From an uncultured Chlorobiota bacterium (GTDB taxonomy: Bacteria > Bacteroidota > Ignavibacteria > UBA10030 > UBA6906): DNA of 64,000 nucleotides. Below are positions 40,733 through 50,423 of this stretch, piece by piece. The position numbers were made by a program, and so were the translations under genes. The DNA lies in assembly GCA_900696645.1 (NCBI GenBank), contig CAADGV010000040.1, forward strand, positions 1 through 64,000. The letters are read 5' to 3'. A model generated the notes under the pieces. The model was not told the origin of the DNA, made no database searches, and saw only the letters and a program-made list of their open reading frames with translations. Numbering within the stretch: the first letter of the stretch is position 1; every line of letters starts with the position of its first letter.

Positions 40733-41728
40733 TCATTCTTGAGATTGGCGTTTCCGGCAAACGGCATAAATGTAGTCACTTTCGATTTCGTTGCGACGCA
40801 ACAACTCATCTTCTATGTCAAAAATGAGCTTCACAATGCGAATTGTTTCCTCATCCTGCTCAACGAAATGATGGGCAATGTTTCTAAAAACAAGAGGAAG
40901 AAGAGTTCCGCCGTATGGTTTTAATTCTACAATCTCGAACATCTCCCGCAGCAGCGGTTGAATCAACGCAGATTCGGCTGCTTCCGAGGGATCGTTGAGA
41001 TACATGCTGAGCCGTCCGGGCCTGTGGGCTTTCTGTTTGATATTTCCGTGAGGCCAGGTTGTTCGATACTGTTCAGGAATCATTGCCAGAATGCCGTTCA
41101 CGATCTCCAACTGACGATCCGACCATTGAAACCGTGACGGGCCGACAAATTCGTTCACAACAACATTGCCACCCGGTTTCAGCCACCGATTCACCGATTC
41201 GAGAATCCGGCGCACGGGTTTGAAGTGGTGCAACGAACTCTCCAGCAGCACGACGTCGTATGATTCCGGCGCAATGTTCAGGTCAAAGATGTCTGCAACA
41301 TGAAAGTGTGCACGACCAACACATCCCGCCTTTTCTGCTGCAGCGCGGGCGTGGGCAATTCTCTCCTCCGAAATGTCATACGCATCAAGCCTGCTGATTG
41401 AACCGGTTGCCAGCCACTTCAATTCTCTTCCCCCTCCTCCACAACCGAGCGACAGCGCGTTGCGTTCGCCTCCACCCGCAAAGAACTTCTCCGCAACATA
41501 CGCATACGGCTCGGTGTCACTATCTCCTGTGATGAGAACATTCCAGCGCTTCTCTACCGCCGGAATATCCCACCAATGCGCAGGCACGTTGTTCGTGTGG
41601 CTCCACGAGTGCCGGATACGGTTCTTCTCCGAACGGAATACCTTCCGGAGCACGCCCGCATTTCCCCGTTCACGAAGCTTCTCAAACAGAACGACGAAAT
41701 CATGGAGGTTGACAAGGTTGTTAAACAC
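40733..41728 (-). CDS. Class I SAM-dependent methyltransferase
   Basis: 331 residues; a GTG start at 41728 is the best available, so the N-terminus is uncertain. SAM-binding motif I is NALSLGCGGGGRELKWLA; motif II has LDAYDISEERIAHARAAA, and DVVLLESSLHHF follows. The first ~90 residues form an extra domain with Trp/His-rich WSHTNNVPAHWWDIPAVEKR. The substrate is unknown. The neighbourhood of nadC, accA and sugar genes gives no clear hint; modification of a saccharide or lipid is possible. Confidence 0.82.
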   Translation of the reverse strand: MFNNLVNLHDFVVLFEKLRERGNAGVLRKVFRSEKNRIRHSWSHTNNVPAHWWDIPAVEKRWNVLITGDSDTEPYAYVAEKFFAGGGERNALSLGCGGGGRELKWLATGSISRLDAYDISEERIAHARAAAEKAGCVGRAHFHVADIFDLNIAPESYDVVLLESSLHHFKPVRRILESVNRWLKPGGNVVVNEFVGPSRFQWSDRQLEIVNGILAMIPEQYRTTWPHGNIKQKAHRPGRLSMYLNDPSEAAESALIQPLLREMFEIVELKPYGGTLLPLVFRNIAHHFVEQDEETIRIVKLIFDIEDELLRRNEIESDYIYAVCRKRQSQE

Positions 41729-41794
41729 GTTGATAGCCGAACGTTGTGCTTTGTACCGGCAGGTGAGGTAACGAAGTAATACGTAAATCCGGTT

Positions 41795-42745
41795 CTATCC
41801 CGAAAACTCCCCCATCTTCGAGAATTTCTCGATCCGCTTCTCGATGAGTTTGTCGATCTTGATTTTTGAAAGATGCTTCAATTCGGCAAGTAACTGTCCC
41901 TTCAAAATTGCCGCCGCTTTTGCATGATCACGTTGCGCGCCGCCGAGCGGTTCAGGGACAATCTCATCAATAATGCCCTGCTTCTTCAAATCCGGCGCCG
42001 TCAGTTGCAACGCTTCAGCGGCCTGTTCCTTATAATCCCAACTTCGCCATAAAATGCTCGAGCACGACTCGGGTGAAATGACGGAGTACCAGGAGTATTC
42101 CAGCATCAGAATTCTGTCGCCAACGCCAATGCCCAACGCACCGCCGGAGGCGCCTTCACCGATGATGACTACAATGATCGGCACTTTGAGATGTGACATC
42201 TCGTAGAGATTGCGGGCAATAGCCTCAGCCTGCCCCCTCTCTTCAGCCTCAAGTCCCGGAAAGGCACCCGGTGTATCGAGCAATGTGATGACGGGTTTCT
42301 TGAATTTTTCCGCAAGCTTCATCAGCCGCAATGCTTTCCGATACCCTTCCGGATTCGGCATACCGAAGTTGCGGTACAGATTTGATTTCGTGTCCCTTCC
42401 CTTCTGATGCCCGATCATCATCACACGGTGTCCGTCAAGCTTGGCGAACCCCGCGACAATGGCTTTGTCATCTTTGAACGTCCGGTCTCCATGGAGTTCG
42501 AGAAAATCCGTCGTCATGAGATTGATGTAGTCGAGCGTGTAAGGTCGTTCAGGGTGTCGGGCAAGCTGTACTTTTTGCCAACGAGTCAGGCCGCTGAAAA
42601 TGCTTCGCTGCAGTTGATTGACACGTTTCTCAATCTTTTCGATTTCCTGCGCAATGTCGGGATTGTCGGCATACTTGCGCATCTCCTCGACTTTCTGTTC
42701 GAGCTCAAAGATCGGTTTTTCAAATTCGAGAGTAACCTTTGCCAT
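41795..42745 (-). CDS. accA: Acetyl-CoA carboxylase carboxyltransferase subunit alpha
   Basis: 316 residues, normal length. The family start [20 protein letters not shown] is followed by [54 protein letters not shown] and [14 protein letters not shown]. With AccD it transfers carboxyl from biotin to acetyl-CoA for fatty-acid synthesis. accD is not in the window. The ribosome site AGGAGA precedes the ATG. Confidence 0.96.
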   Translation of the reverse strand: MAKVTLEFEKPIFELEQKVEEMRKYADNPDIAQEIEKIEKRVNQLQRSIFSGLTRWQKVQLARHPERPYTLDYINLMTTDFLELHGDRTFKDDKAIVAGFAKLDGHRVMMIGHQKGRDTKSNLYRNFGMPNPEGYRKALRLMKLAEKFKKPVITLLDTPGAFPGLEAEERGQAEAIARNLYEMSHLKVPIIVVIIGEGASGGALGIGVGDRILMLEYSWYSVISPESCSSILWRSWDYKEQAAEALQLTAPDLKKQGIIDEIVPEPLGGAQRDHAKAAAILKGQLLAELKHLSKIKIDKLIEKRIEKFSKMGEFSG

Positions 42746-42754
42746 GTGTTCTCC

Positions 42755-44761
42755 TTATTTCCGCAACCGAAGGAGGAATGACTTTGCCATGATTTCCAGA
42801 TCCAAGATCAATGATTGGTTCTTCGCATAGTACAATTTGTAGCGCTCGATTTCGTCGGCTCCAAGGTCTTCGCGCTGATTGATCTGCACAAGTCCTGTGA
42901 TGCCCTTCGGCCCCAGCAATGGATGGCCGCCTGCAGGAAGTGGTTCGTCCGCATCGGAAAGTGGCCTTCCGACCAGACTTATTCTACCCAAAAACACATC
43001 CGGAAGCAAGCAAACGGTTTGCACAAAACTGCCGCGTTTGCCGCGAAAAACCTTGACCAGCGGATAGAGTAGCAGAAGTCCGACACCTGACACGACACCA
43101 TCAAAGATGCGCTTTGACAGTCTGTTGCCAGGCCTGTGAATATTGTATTCGATTTCGACGAACGGGAGATTTCCGAGGTCATCGATTTGCGTCTTTCCGA
43201 TGATGGATTCGAGGCTGTTGGGAACGAGACGAAAGTTCACGCTACGGTCATTGCTGCGCGCAATAACCGAGAGAATATCGGTGTACGCTATACCGTCGGT
43301 TGAGAAAATCACCTCGCTTACTCTCCGCTCTGCAATCACCTTGCCGACATTGTCGATGCTTCCGATAATCTCAACTCCCGACATCTTCTCGCCCAAATTC
43401 TTCCGATCGAGCGCGATGAAGCCGACAACGTCGTAACCCTCGACGACACGGGCACGAAGTCTTCTGAGCAGTTCCTGTGCCGAGGGCCCTGTCCCGACAA
43501 TCACGGTCGGACGGCCGAACAGACTCTTTCGTGGGCTGCTTCGCCTGCCTGTCAACATTTCGAATAACAATCTCCACCCGGGTAAGAGAATCAAATTGAT
43601 AAGCCCGGAGATAAGAACAACGGCACGACTAAAGGCAAAGTCTTTGAAGAAGAAGACAGTCGCCGAAACGATTGTATAGCCTATGACTACCGCTAACGCT
43701 GCACGCGACACGGAATGACGCCGTGTTGTGTACACCCCCAGAAAATACATTGACCCAATAACAATAAGCGCCGGTATTGTCCACACAATCGGGTATGCGT
43801 AATCCGGGAATTTCAGCAGGTAGCCGAAGTACAGATACTCGCTTGTAATCAGCGCGGTATCGATGAGAACGAAATCCATCAGCGCGATCAGCAAGGGTCG
43901 GCTCGCTTTTGAGAGCATGGCAAGGGAGGCGCGAAGTACAATGCCAATAGTCAGAAAAACTTCGACGAATACGGAACTGCTGAAATGTTTCTCAACAAAC
44001 AACTGCATCGCCTGATAGAACGTCCGGATTTCGTCAATTTCGCTTCGTCTTGTGCTCTCGCCCTTGAAATGGATGATCTTTGTCGAGTGAACATAATACA
44101 CTTTGTAGCCCGACTGCGATATACGGTAGCACCAGTCCAGATCCTCTCCGTACATGAAAAACGTCTCGTCCAACCCGCCGACTTTTTCATATACCTCACG
44201 GCGCAAGAACATGAACGAACCGCTCACCGCGTCAACTTCGTACGTTTCATCTTCATTGAGATAGGTAAGATTGTACTTGCCAAAGAGTTTGGATTTTGGA
44301 AAAAGTGCGCTCAGGCCGAATATTTTACTGAATGCAACCCACGGTGTCGGAAAACTCCGTCGGCACGGGAGCTGAAACGACCCGTCGGAGTTCAGGATTT
44401 TACATCCGGCAAGTCCGGCATCGGGATTCTCGTCAAAGAACTTCATCATCACGGAGAATGTATCTTCCTGCACAATCGTGTCGGGATTCAGAAGCAGAAG
44501 ATAGCGCCCTGTTGCTTTCTTTAATGCAGCATTGTTTGCTTTCGCAAAACCGACATTTGCCTTGTTTTCGATAAGTTGAACGGCAGGGAACTTCTCCCTC
44601 ACCATCTCCACACTTCCGTCATCGGATGCGTTGTCAACAACAAACACCTCCCCTTGCACACCTTCCATGGCGCGATACACGGAGGCAAGCGCGTTCTCGA
44701 GAAACTGCCGGACGTTATAGTTGACGATAATGACCGAAAGGTCCATTTCAGGAAAGAACAT
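42755..44761 (-). CDS. Fusion: GT2 glycosyltransferase + membrane/CoA-binding-like domain + degenerate sugar transferase
   Basis: About 668 residues from the ATG at 44761, whose TAATG overlaps the stop of the previous gene. Domain 1 (~5-250) is a GT2 rhamnosyltransferase-type enzyme with LSVIIVNYN, VVDNASDDGS and LLLLNPDTIV (Asp motif). About four membrane helices follow (~265-395), then a nucleotide-binding-like domain (~415-530, PTVIVGTGPSAQELLRRLRA) as in WbaP-type enzymes. The C-terminal ~120 residues start KRIFDGVVSGVGLLLLYPLV like a monotopic sugar transferase. However, the KFRSM region and the catalytic Asp-Glu of the DExPQ motif are missing, so this part is probably not an active phosphotransferase. 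GISLVGRP and RED remnants remain. A membrane-tethered glycosyltransferase is likely. Confidence 0.78.
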   Translation of the reverse strand: MFFPEMDLSVIIVNYNVRQFLENALASVYRAMEGVQGEVFVVDNASDDGSVEMVREKFPAVQLIENKANVGFAKANNAALKKATGRYLLLLNPDTIVQEDTFSVMMKFFDENPDAGLAGCKILNSDGSFQLPCRRSFPTPWVAFSKIFGLSALFPKSKLFGKYNLTYLNEDETYEVDAVSGSFMFLRREVYEKVGGLDETFFMYGEDLDWCYRISQSGYKVYYVHSTKIIHFKGESTRRSEIDEIRTFYQAMQLFVEKHFSSSVFVEVFLTIGIVLRASLAMLSKASRPLLIALMDFVLIDTALITSEYLYFGYLLKFPDYAYPIVWTIPALIVIGSMYFLGVYTTRRHSVSRAALAVVIGYTIVSATVFFFKDFAFSRAVVLISGLINLILLPGWRLLFEMLTGRRSSPRKSLFGRPTVIVGTGPSAQELLRRLRARVVEGYDVVGFIALDRKNLGEKMSGVEIIGSIDNVGKVIAERRVSEVIFSTDGIAYTDILSVIARSNDRSVNFRLVPNSLESIIGKTQIDDLGNLPFVEIEYNIHRPGNRLSKRIFDGVVSGVGLLLLYPLVKVFRGKRGSFVQTVCLLPDVFLGRISLVGRPLSDADEPLPAGGHPLLGPKGITGLVQINQREDLGADEIERYKLYYAKNQSLILDLEIMAKSFLLRLRK

Positions 44762-45525
44762 TACAAGCGATTGAGGATGCTGCGAAGTCTCAACTTCCAC
44801 AGCATGAACATGGCTTCGTAGATGATGCTTCTCGACATTTTCGAAACGCCGGAGCGCCGGTCTAAAAAGATGATGGGAATCTCGACAAGGCGATAGCCTT
44901 TCTTCCAGACTTTGAAACTTATTTCAATCTGGAACGCATAGCCGTTCGATTTGATCTTATCCAGATCGATGGATTTGAGCGCTTCGACGCGGTAGCATTT
45001 GAATCCGCCGGTTGCGTCCCGGACGGGAAGGCCGGTGATGATGTTCGTGTACACATTTGCCGAGTAGCTCAACAACAGGCGGTTCATGGGCCAGTTGAGC
45101 ACTCGAACGCCGTTGATGTATCGTGAACCGATCACCAGATCGTAGTCTTTGATCTTCTCCAGGAATCTGGGAAGATCATTCGGATCGTGCGAGAAATCGG
45201 CATCCATTTCAAATACGAAGTCGTACCCGTTCTGGATTGCGTACTTGAACCCCGCAACGTAGGCCGTACCCAATCCCTGCTTGCCCGCCCGTTCCATGAT
45301 GTTCACACGCGAGTCTGTGGCCATGATCTCTTTGACGAGCTTGCCCGTCCCGTCGGGAGAACCGTCGTCAACAACTAAAATGTCGATATTCGGCGCTTGA
45401 CGAAGAACGGCAGGAATCAACCGCGGGATGTTCTCGGCCTCGTTATATGTCGGAATGATAACGAGAACCTTCCCCGTGTGTGTTTCCAATGTCTCAGAGG
45501 GTTCGGTAGAATTCCTTGATTGCAT
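44761..45525 (-). CDS. Polyprenol-phosphate mannosyltransferase-like GT2 enzyme
   Basis: About 254 residues from the ATG at 45525; a TTG at 45489, four nt after the upstream stop, is an alternative. The DPM1-like signatures are VLVIIPTYNEAENIPRLIP, LVVDDGSPDGTG, FVFEMDADFSHDPNDLPRF and YINGVRVLNWPMNRLLLSY. There is no membrane domain. It transfers a sugar from a nucleotide to polyprenyl phosphate, giving a lipid-linked donor. It overlaps the aminotransferase gene upstream and abuts the GT2 fusion gene downstream (TAATG). Confidence 0.88.
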   Translation of the reverse strand: MQSRNSTEPSETLETHTGKVLVIIPTYNEAENIPRLIPAVLRQAPNIDILVVDDGSPDGTGKLVKEIMATDSRVNIMERAGKQGLGTAYVAGFKYAIQNGYDFVFEMDADFSHDPNDLPRFLEKIKDYDLVIGSRYINGVRVLNWPMNRLLLSYSANVYTNIITGLPVRDATGGFKCYRVEALKSIDLDKIKSNGYAFQIEISFKVWKKGYRLVEIPIIFLDRRSGVSKMSRSIIYEAMFMLWKLRLRSILNRL

Positions 45526-46600
45526 CCGTAATATAGACCAGTTGTTCTTCAGTGAGTTCAGTGTGAATCGGAAGTGAAAGAACCTCATCGGCTGCCTGCT
45601 CGGTAACGGGGAAAGCGCCCTTCTGTTTTCCGGCAACGGCAAAGGCCTTCTGCAGATGCAACGGAACAGGATAGTAGATGGCGTGAGGGATTCCTTTCTG
45701 CTTCAAATGTTCAGCAAGTTCATTTCTCTTCGGAGCCCGGAGTGTGTATTGATGAAAGATATGGTCGCACTCCGGCGCAACAAAAGGAATTGTGGCGGGC
45801 GTTCCCTTCAAAAGCTCGTTGTACCGTTTTGCCGCGGCCCGTCGTGCAGCATTCCAACTGTCGAGATATTTCAACTTGACGGAAAGGATAACCGCCTGCA
45901 ATGTGTCGAGCCGGCTGTTCACACCGAGGGTTTCGTGATAGTAGCGAACTTTCGAGCCATGCGCACAAATCATTCTCACTTTCTCGCCAAGTGCTACGTC
46001 GTTCGTGACAACCATTCCGGCATCGCCGAACGCGCCGAGGTTCTTGCTTGGGAAATAGCTGATACACGACAGGTCGCCGAATGTACAGACTTTTCTTCCC
46101 TTGTACGAAGCTCCGAGAGCCTGGGCAGAATCTTCGATCACCTTGAGGTTATGCTTACGCGCAATCTCTAAAATCGGATCCATATCGGCGGCTTGCCCGT
46201 ACAGATGAACAGGGATGATCGCTTTTGTTTTCGAGGTGATAACGGATTCGATTTGTGTAGGATCGATATTGAACGTCTTCGGGTCGATATCAACATACAC
46301 AGGCTTTGCGCCAAGCAGCACGATCGTTTCGGTAGTCGCAACAAACGTAAAGGGTGTGGTGATGACTTCATCACCGGGTCCGATATCCAACGCCATCATC
46401 GCCACCTGAAGCGCATCAGTGCCCGACGCACACCCGACGGCGTATGTGACGCCGAGGTATCCGGCGATCTGGCATTCGAACTCTCCTACCTCTTTTCCGA
46501 GAATGAACTGGCCTGAGTCCAGAATCTTATGAATAGCCGCATCAACATCGGGCTTGATTTTATGATATTGGCCGACAACATCTACCATGTGAAGTTTCAC
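45494..46600 (-). CDS. DegT/DnrJ/EryC1-type sugar aminotransferase (WbpE-like)
   Basis: 368 residues from a GTG at 46600 with AAGGA six nt upstream. It is a PLP-dependent fold-type I enzyme: GCASGTDALQVAMMALDIGP, VIEDSAQALGASYKGRKVC and the PLP Lys in SYFPSKNLGAFGDAG. Length and N-terminus (VDVVGQYHKIKPDVDAAIHK) are closest to WbpE, which makes UDP-2-acetamido-3-amino-glucuronate. The WbpB-like and WbpD-like genes at 62297 and 61814 support that pathway. Confidence 0.88.
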   Translation of the reverse strand: MKLHMVDVVGQYHKIKPDVDAAIHKILDSGQFILGKEVGEFECQIAGYLGVTYAVGCASGTDALQVAMMALDIGPGDEVITTPFTFVATTETIVLLGAKPVYVDIDPKTFNIDPTQIESVITSKTKAIIPVHLYGQAADMDPILEIARKHNLKVIEDSAQALGASYKGRKVCTFGDLSCISYFPSKNLGAFGDAGMVVTNDVALGEKVRMICAHGSKVRYYHETLGVNSRLDTLQAVILSVKLKYLDSWNAARRAAAKRYNELLKGTPATIPFVAPECDHIFHQYTLRAPKRNELAEHLKQKGIPHAIYYPVPLHLQKAFAVAGKQKGAFPVTEQAADEVLSLPIHTELTEEQLVYITDAIKEFYRTL

Positions 46601-46618
46601 GTACGTTCCTTTTCTGAA

Positions 46619-49102
46619 CTAATGAGTCCCTCTTCCGCTCAGCGCAACGATAATCGTTCTGAGAATGATTTTGAGATCAAGCGTGAGAGACATGTTTTCA
46701 AGATAATACAAATCGTATTTAATTTTCTGCTTCACGTCGTCAAGCGACGCGTCGTAGCGATGTTTCACCTGGGCCCAGCCGGTAATACCGGGGCGCACAA
46801 GTAATCGGCGTGTGTAGAATGACACCTCCGCCTTCAATTGTTCCACAAAGAATGGCCTTTCGGGGCGAGGCCCGACGAGACTCATTTCTCCCTTCAGAAC
46901 ATTGATGAATTGGGGGATCTCGTCGAGGCGCAACTTGCGGAGAATTCTGCCGACTCGCGTCACCCGTTTGTCATCCGCCGCTGCCCACACGGGGCCGGTA
47001 TCCCGCTCGGCGTCGTGAATCATCGACCGGAATTTGTAGAGATTGAACAACCTTCCCTGTTTTCCAACCCGTTCCTGCGTGAAGAAAATCGGACCGCGGG
47101 AGTCGAGCTTAATGGCAATGCCGATCAGAATCCAGAGTGGAAGGAACGGGACAAGCACGGAAATGGCAACAATGAAGTCGATCCACCTCTTCGCGATGCG
47201 TTGCCAGGTATTCAGGTTCGTCGGATACAAACGGATGAGCGGATGCCCGATCACCTCTTCGGTCTTGAAGCCGCTCAAAACCTGCATGCTCTCGGGAGCA
47301 AGTTTCACAACGGGAACCATTCCGTTACAGCGCGCGATAATGTTGAGAATTTCCTCGCGTGAATCATATCCGGTGGCAATCAACACTTCTTCGATGTTAT
47401 ACTTCTTAACCAGTTCGGGAATTGCATCAGGATCGCCAAGAACAGGATACTGTTTGAACTTCTCCTGCTTCGGTTCCTTGTCAACAACTCCAATGAGCTT
47501 GTACCTCAACCCCGGTCTGTCCGTGATCTCTTCAACAAGTTCAGCTGCAACGGAAGAAGTGCCGACAAGAAGGGTATTGCGTTTTCTGAATCCAAGAATC
47601 TCGTGCCTTCTCTCAAAACCGACAATGAACATCCGGACAAGCACAACAAAGAATGCAATTGCAGCGCCGTACATCAAAGTTGTGATGCGTCCTTCGACAG
47701 TGACGCTGCTGAAGTCAAGCGTGACGATGAACAGAAACAGAGTGCCGATTGCAACTGTCTTGAAAATAAGCAACCCGTAATCAACCCGCGATACATCCCA
47801 TGGAATCTCATACAACCCTGCCAGCACAAACAAGACAAGCCAAAAAAGGGCAAACAGAAGCATCACGGGATTGATAAGATACGCCTCCAGCGGAACGTAC
47901 ACTGTCACCGGCATAAACCCGGAATGGAATCTGAACCAATAGGAAAACACGAACGCCGCAAAAAGTGCCGCGATATCGCCGAAGACAAGCACGGCCTTGT
48001 CAATCAATCGGGCAACACTTAGTGGTTGAATGGGCAGCCTCGTCTCATGCAAGCGACGTCGCATTTCTTCAACATAACCCAACCGACGGACGCCGAAAAA
48101 GATCGAACCAAAAACCACGACAAGAAGAATTGTCGAATAGAAGCTCTCCATCTGAACAAGCAGGAACGCGACGATACCGTTGAAAATCGAGAGAGCGTAG
48201 ATTGTTACGACGGTTTGCCGATGTGTGAGTCCCAGATCCATAAGCCGGTGATGGATGTGTTCCTTGTCCGGCTTGAGCGGATGCATCCCCTTGCGGAGCC
48301 TGCGGAAAAATGCGACCGACGTATCAACAATAGGAACGGCAAGCGTGACAACAACAATCAACAGCGAAAGCGGGGTCATCCCCGGTGAGGGATGCTGTAA
48401 GATCCGCAATGAGATGCAGGCAAGCACAAAACCGAGAAACAGACTTCCGGTATCACCCATGAATATTGATGCGGGATGGAAGTTGTACCGAAGAAATCCA
48501 AGACACGAGAAGAACAGGCTTGCAGTCACAACCATCGTGAGCGGATCCTGCTCAAACGCGCCAATGGCAAAGAACGTTGCCGAGACAATAGCTGCCACGC
48601 CGCAAGCGAGGCCATCCAGGCCGTCGAGAAGATTCACCGCGTTCGTCACCCCGATAAGCCAGAGGAACGTAATCGGAATGCTCCACATACCCAATTGCAA
48701 TGACCCGACGAACGGAAGCGAAAGGTATTCAAGTTGAAGTCCGCTATACACAACAAGCCCGCTTGCCGCAGTCTGCACGATAAGCTTGCCGAGCGATCCG
48801 ATGCCGTAGATGTCATCAAACACGCCGAGCATGACGATAAACAGTGTGGCGATCGCAAGCACGGGCAATGAGAGTGAAGGGGCTGCAAACATCTCCGGGT
48901 TCAACAGCGCTACAGCAGCAAGCGCGACTGCGAACCCTGCAATAATACTAACACCACCAAGGCGTGGAATGAAGCCTGCGTGGATTTTGCGTTCCCCGGG
49001 GTGGTCGCCAATGGCAAATCGCAATGCAAGTTGTCTCACACGCGGCGTCGTCAAGAGGACGATGAATGCAGCAAGGCTCGATATCAGAAAGATTGCAAGC
49101 AT
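46619..49102 (-). CDS. Fusion of a polytopic (WecA/MraY-type) and a monotopic (WbaP-type) phosphoglycosyl transferase
   Basis: 827 residues. Residues 1-~330 are a WecA-type enzyme with all family motifs: GVFDDIYG (93-100), [13 protein letters not shown] (154-166), [11 protein letters not shown] (214-224) and the HIHHRL histidines (282-287). Residues ~360-500 add more membrane helices, and ~505-620 a nucleotide-binding-like domain ([20 protein letters not shown]). Residues ~630-827 are a complete monotopic sugar transferase with KFRSM (690-694), LDEIPQ (726-731) and VGPRPE (743-748). Both active sites look intact. Each half normally starts lipid-linked glycan synthesis by itself, so the chain could load two different sugar phosphates or couple two pathways. 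The reading frame is continuous. Confidence 0.88.
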   Translation of the reverse strand: MLAIFLISSLAAFIVLLTTPRVRQLALRFAIGDHPGERKIHAGFIPRLGGVSIIAGFAVALAAVALLNPEMFAAPSLSLPVLAIATLFIVMLGVFDDIYGIGSLGKLIVQTAASGLVVYSGLQLEYLSLPFVGSLQLGMWSIPITFLWLIGVTNAVNLLDGLDGLACGVAAIVSATFFAIGAFEQDPLTMVVTASLFFSCLGFLRYNFHPASIFMGDTGSLFLGFVLACISLRILQHPSPGMTPLSLLIVVVTLAVPIVDTSVAFFRRLRKGMHPLKPDKEHIHHRLMDLGLTHRQTVVTIYALSIFNGIVAFLLVQMESFYSTILLVVVFGSIFFGVRRLGYVEEMRRRLHETRLPIQPLSVARLIDKAVLVFGDIAALFAAFVFSYWFRFHSGFMPVTVYVPLEAYLINPVMLLFALFWLVLFVLAGLYEIPWDVSRVDYGLLIFKTVAIGTLFLFIVTLDFSSVTVEGRITTLMYGAAIAFFVVLVRMFIVGFERRHEILGFRKRNTLLVGTSSVAAELVEEITDRPGLRYKLIGVVDKEPKQEKFKQYPVLGDPDAIPELVKKYNIEEVLIATGYDSREEILNIIARCNGMVPVVKLAPESMQVLSGFKTEEVIGHPLIRLYPTNLNTWQRIAKRWIDFIVAISVLVPFLPLWILIGIAIKLDSRGPIFFTQERVGKQGRLFNLYKFRSMIHDAERDTGPVWAAADDKRVTRVGRILRKLRLDEIPQFINVLKGEMSLVGPRPERPFFVEQLKAEVSFYTRRLLVRPGITGWAQVKHRYDASLDDVKQKIKYDLYYLENMSLTLDLKIILRTIIVALSGRGTH

Positions 49103-49115
49103 GTGCTAATCTGTA

Positions 49116-50372
49116 TCATCCCCTCGATATCTTTTCAGTGAGTTCGCGAACAAGCCTGTCGTATTGCATCCCCACAACTTCCTTCGAGTATTGGGCACGA
49201 ACCAGCTCAAGACCCCGCCTTCCTTTTTCCTGCAAAGAGCCTCTGTTCTCGTATGCTGCGCGAACTGCGTCGGTGAAGGATCGGGCGTCGTCCGGCACGG
49301 CAACGTATCCGCAATCAACTTTCTTCATTAACCATTCAAGTTCGGAATTCGGGTCCGCCTGCACAATCACAGCCTTGCCGCAGGCAAGGATAGTATATAT
49401 CTTCGAAGGGAATGTGTCAATCGTAGTGTTTGATTTCATGGGGATCATGCAAACATCGCTGCTCGCATTAGCCATTGCCATCATCTGCCTCGGTTGGTAG
49501 CCGAGAAATCTGATATTTCTCAGTTGACGTGTTTCGACTTCCGCCCTCAACCACTTCGATACCGCCCCATCTCCAACGAGAACAAATTCGATCGGAAGTA
49601 CCGACAGTTCCGCGGCTGTATGCAAGAGAGCTTCCCAATCCTGGCTTAAACCAATGTTGCCACCGTAGAGAACCACGAACTTGTCGAGCAAATTATGCTC
49701 CCTGGCAAACCAATTGTCACGAGGCAGCGGGTGATAGAGTTCCGTGTCAACGAAATTCGGTATTACTTCAAGTTTTTCTTTCGGAACATTGCGTCGCACA
49801 ACAATATCGTTGAACCATTGTGAAATGGACACGATCTTTGCACTCTTTGCATACACCACTGACTCAATCCACCGGAGAAATTTAATGAGAAGAGGATTAC
49901 GAATGAGCCCTTGATTGATTGCAAAATCTGGGTAGATTTCCTGTATGTTGTACACGTACGGAGCATTCATCTTCCAGCCGAGAAGCCAACCGACAAGCCC
50001 CATTGTCAAAGGAGGAGATGGAGTCAGAACAAGATCGTGCTTCTTGAGAAAGAAGAAGCCGATGAATAATGACATCTTGTGAAAGTAGAGGTAGTCGAAC
50101 ACCCGAGAATAGACCCGTTGCCCCTTCATCGGAATCCGTACGTGCCACACATCTATCCCGTCGAGATCACTGCGGCCGAGCAAACCAAACCAACGCGACT
50201 TCATATTCTGCCGCTTCACAGCCTCCCGATCAATGTTGTAGTGAGGAGAGGTTGTAAGGACTGTAACGTCATGACCAATGCTTTTCAGCTGTTTTGCAAG
50301 ATCGGTCATCAGATATGATGTCGACACAGAATCAGGCGAAAAAACGAGTGAATGAAACAGTATTTTTGGCAT
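49116..50372 (-). CDS. Glycosyltransferase family 4 (WbuB-like)
   Basis: 418 residues, GT-B fold. The N-terminal half has ILFHSLVFSPDSVSTSYLM and HDVTVLTTSPHYN. The C-terminal donor domain has VVLYGGNIGLSQDWEALLHT, VLVGDGAVSKWLRAEV and a SKIYTILACGKAVIVQADPN segment with a Glu (ELEWLMKK) as in WbuB-type L-fucosamine transferases. It is cytoplasmic or peripheral and adds one sugar of the repeat unit. It lies 13 nt upstream of the phosphoglycosyl-transferase fusion. Confidence 0.9.
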   Translation of the reverse strand: MPKILFHSLVFSPDSVSTSYLMTDLAKQLKSIGHDVTVLTTSPHYNIDREAVKRQNMKSRWFGLLGRSDLDGIDVWHVRIPMKGQRVYSRVFDYLYFHKMSLFIGFFFLKKHDLVLTPSPPLTMGLVGWLLGWKMNAPYVYNIQEIYPDFAINQGLIRNPLLIKFLRWIESVVYAKSAKIVSISQWFNDIVVRRNVPKEKLEVIPNFVDTELYHPLPRDNWFAREHNLLDKFVVLYGGNIGLSQDWEALLHTAAELSVLPIEFVLVGDGAVSKWLRAEVETRQLRNIRFLGYQPRQMMAMANASSDVCMIPMKSNTTIDTFPSKIYTILACGKAVIVQADPNSELEWLMKKVDCGYVAVPDDARSFTDAVRAAYENRGSLQEKGRRGLELVRAQYSKEVVGMQYDRLVRELTEKISRG

Positions 50373-50423
50373 GTTGGAAGAAATCTTATCCGGACTTGTG
50401 CGTTGCAGGTAGAGACGATTAGT

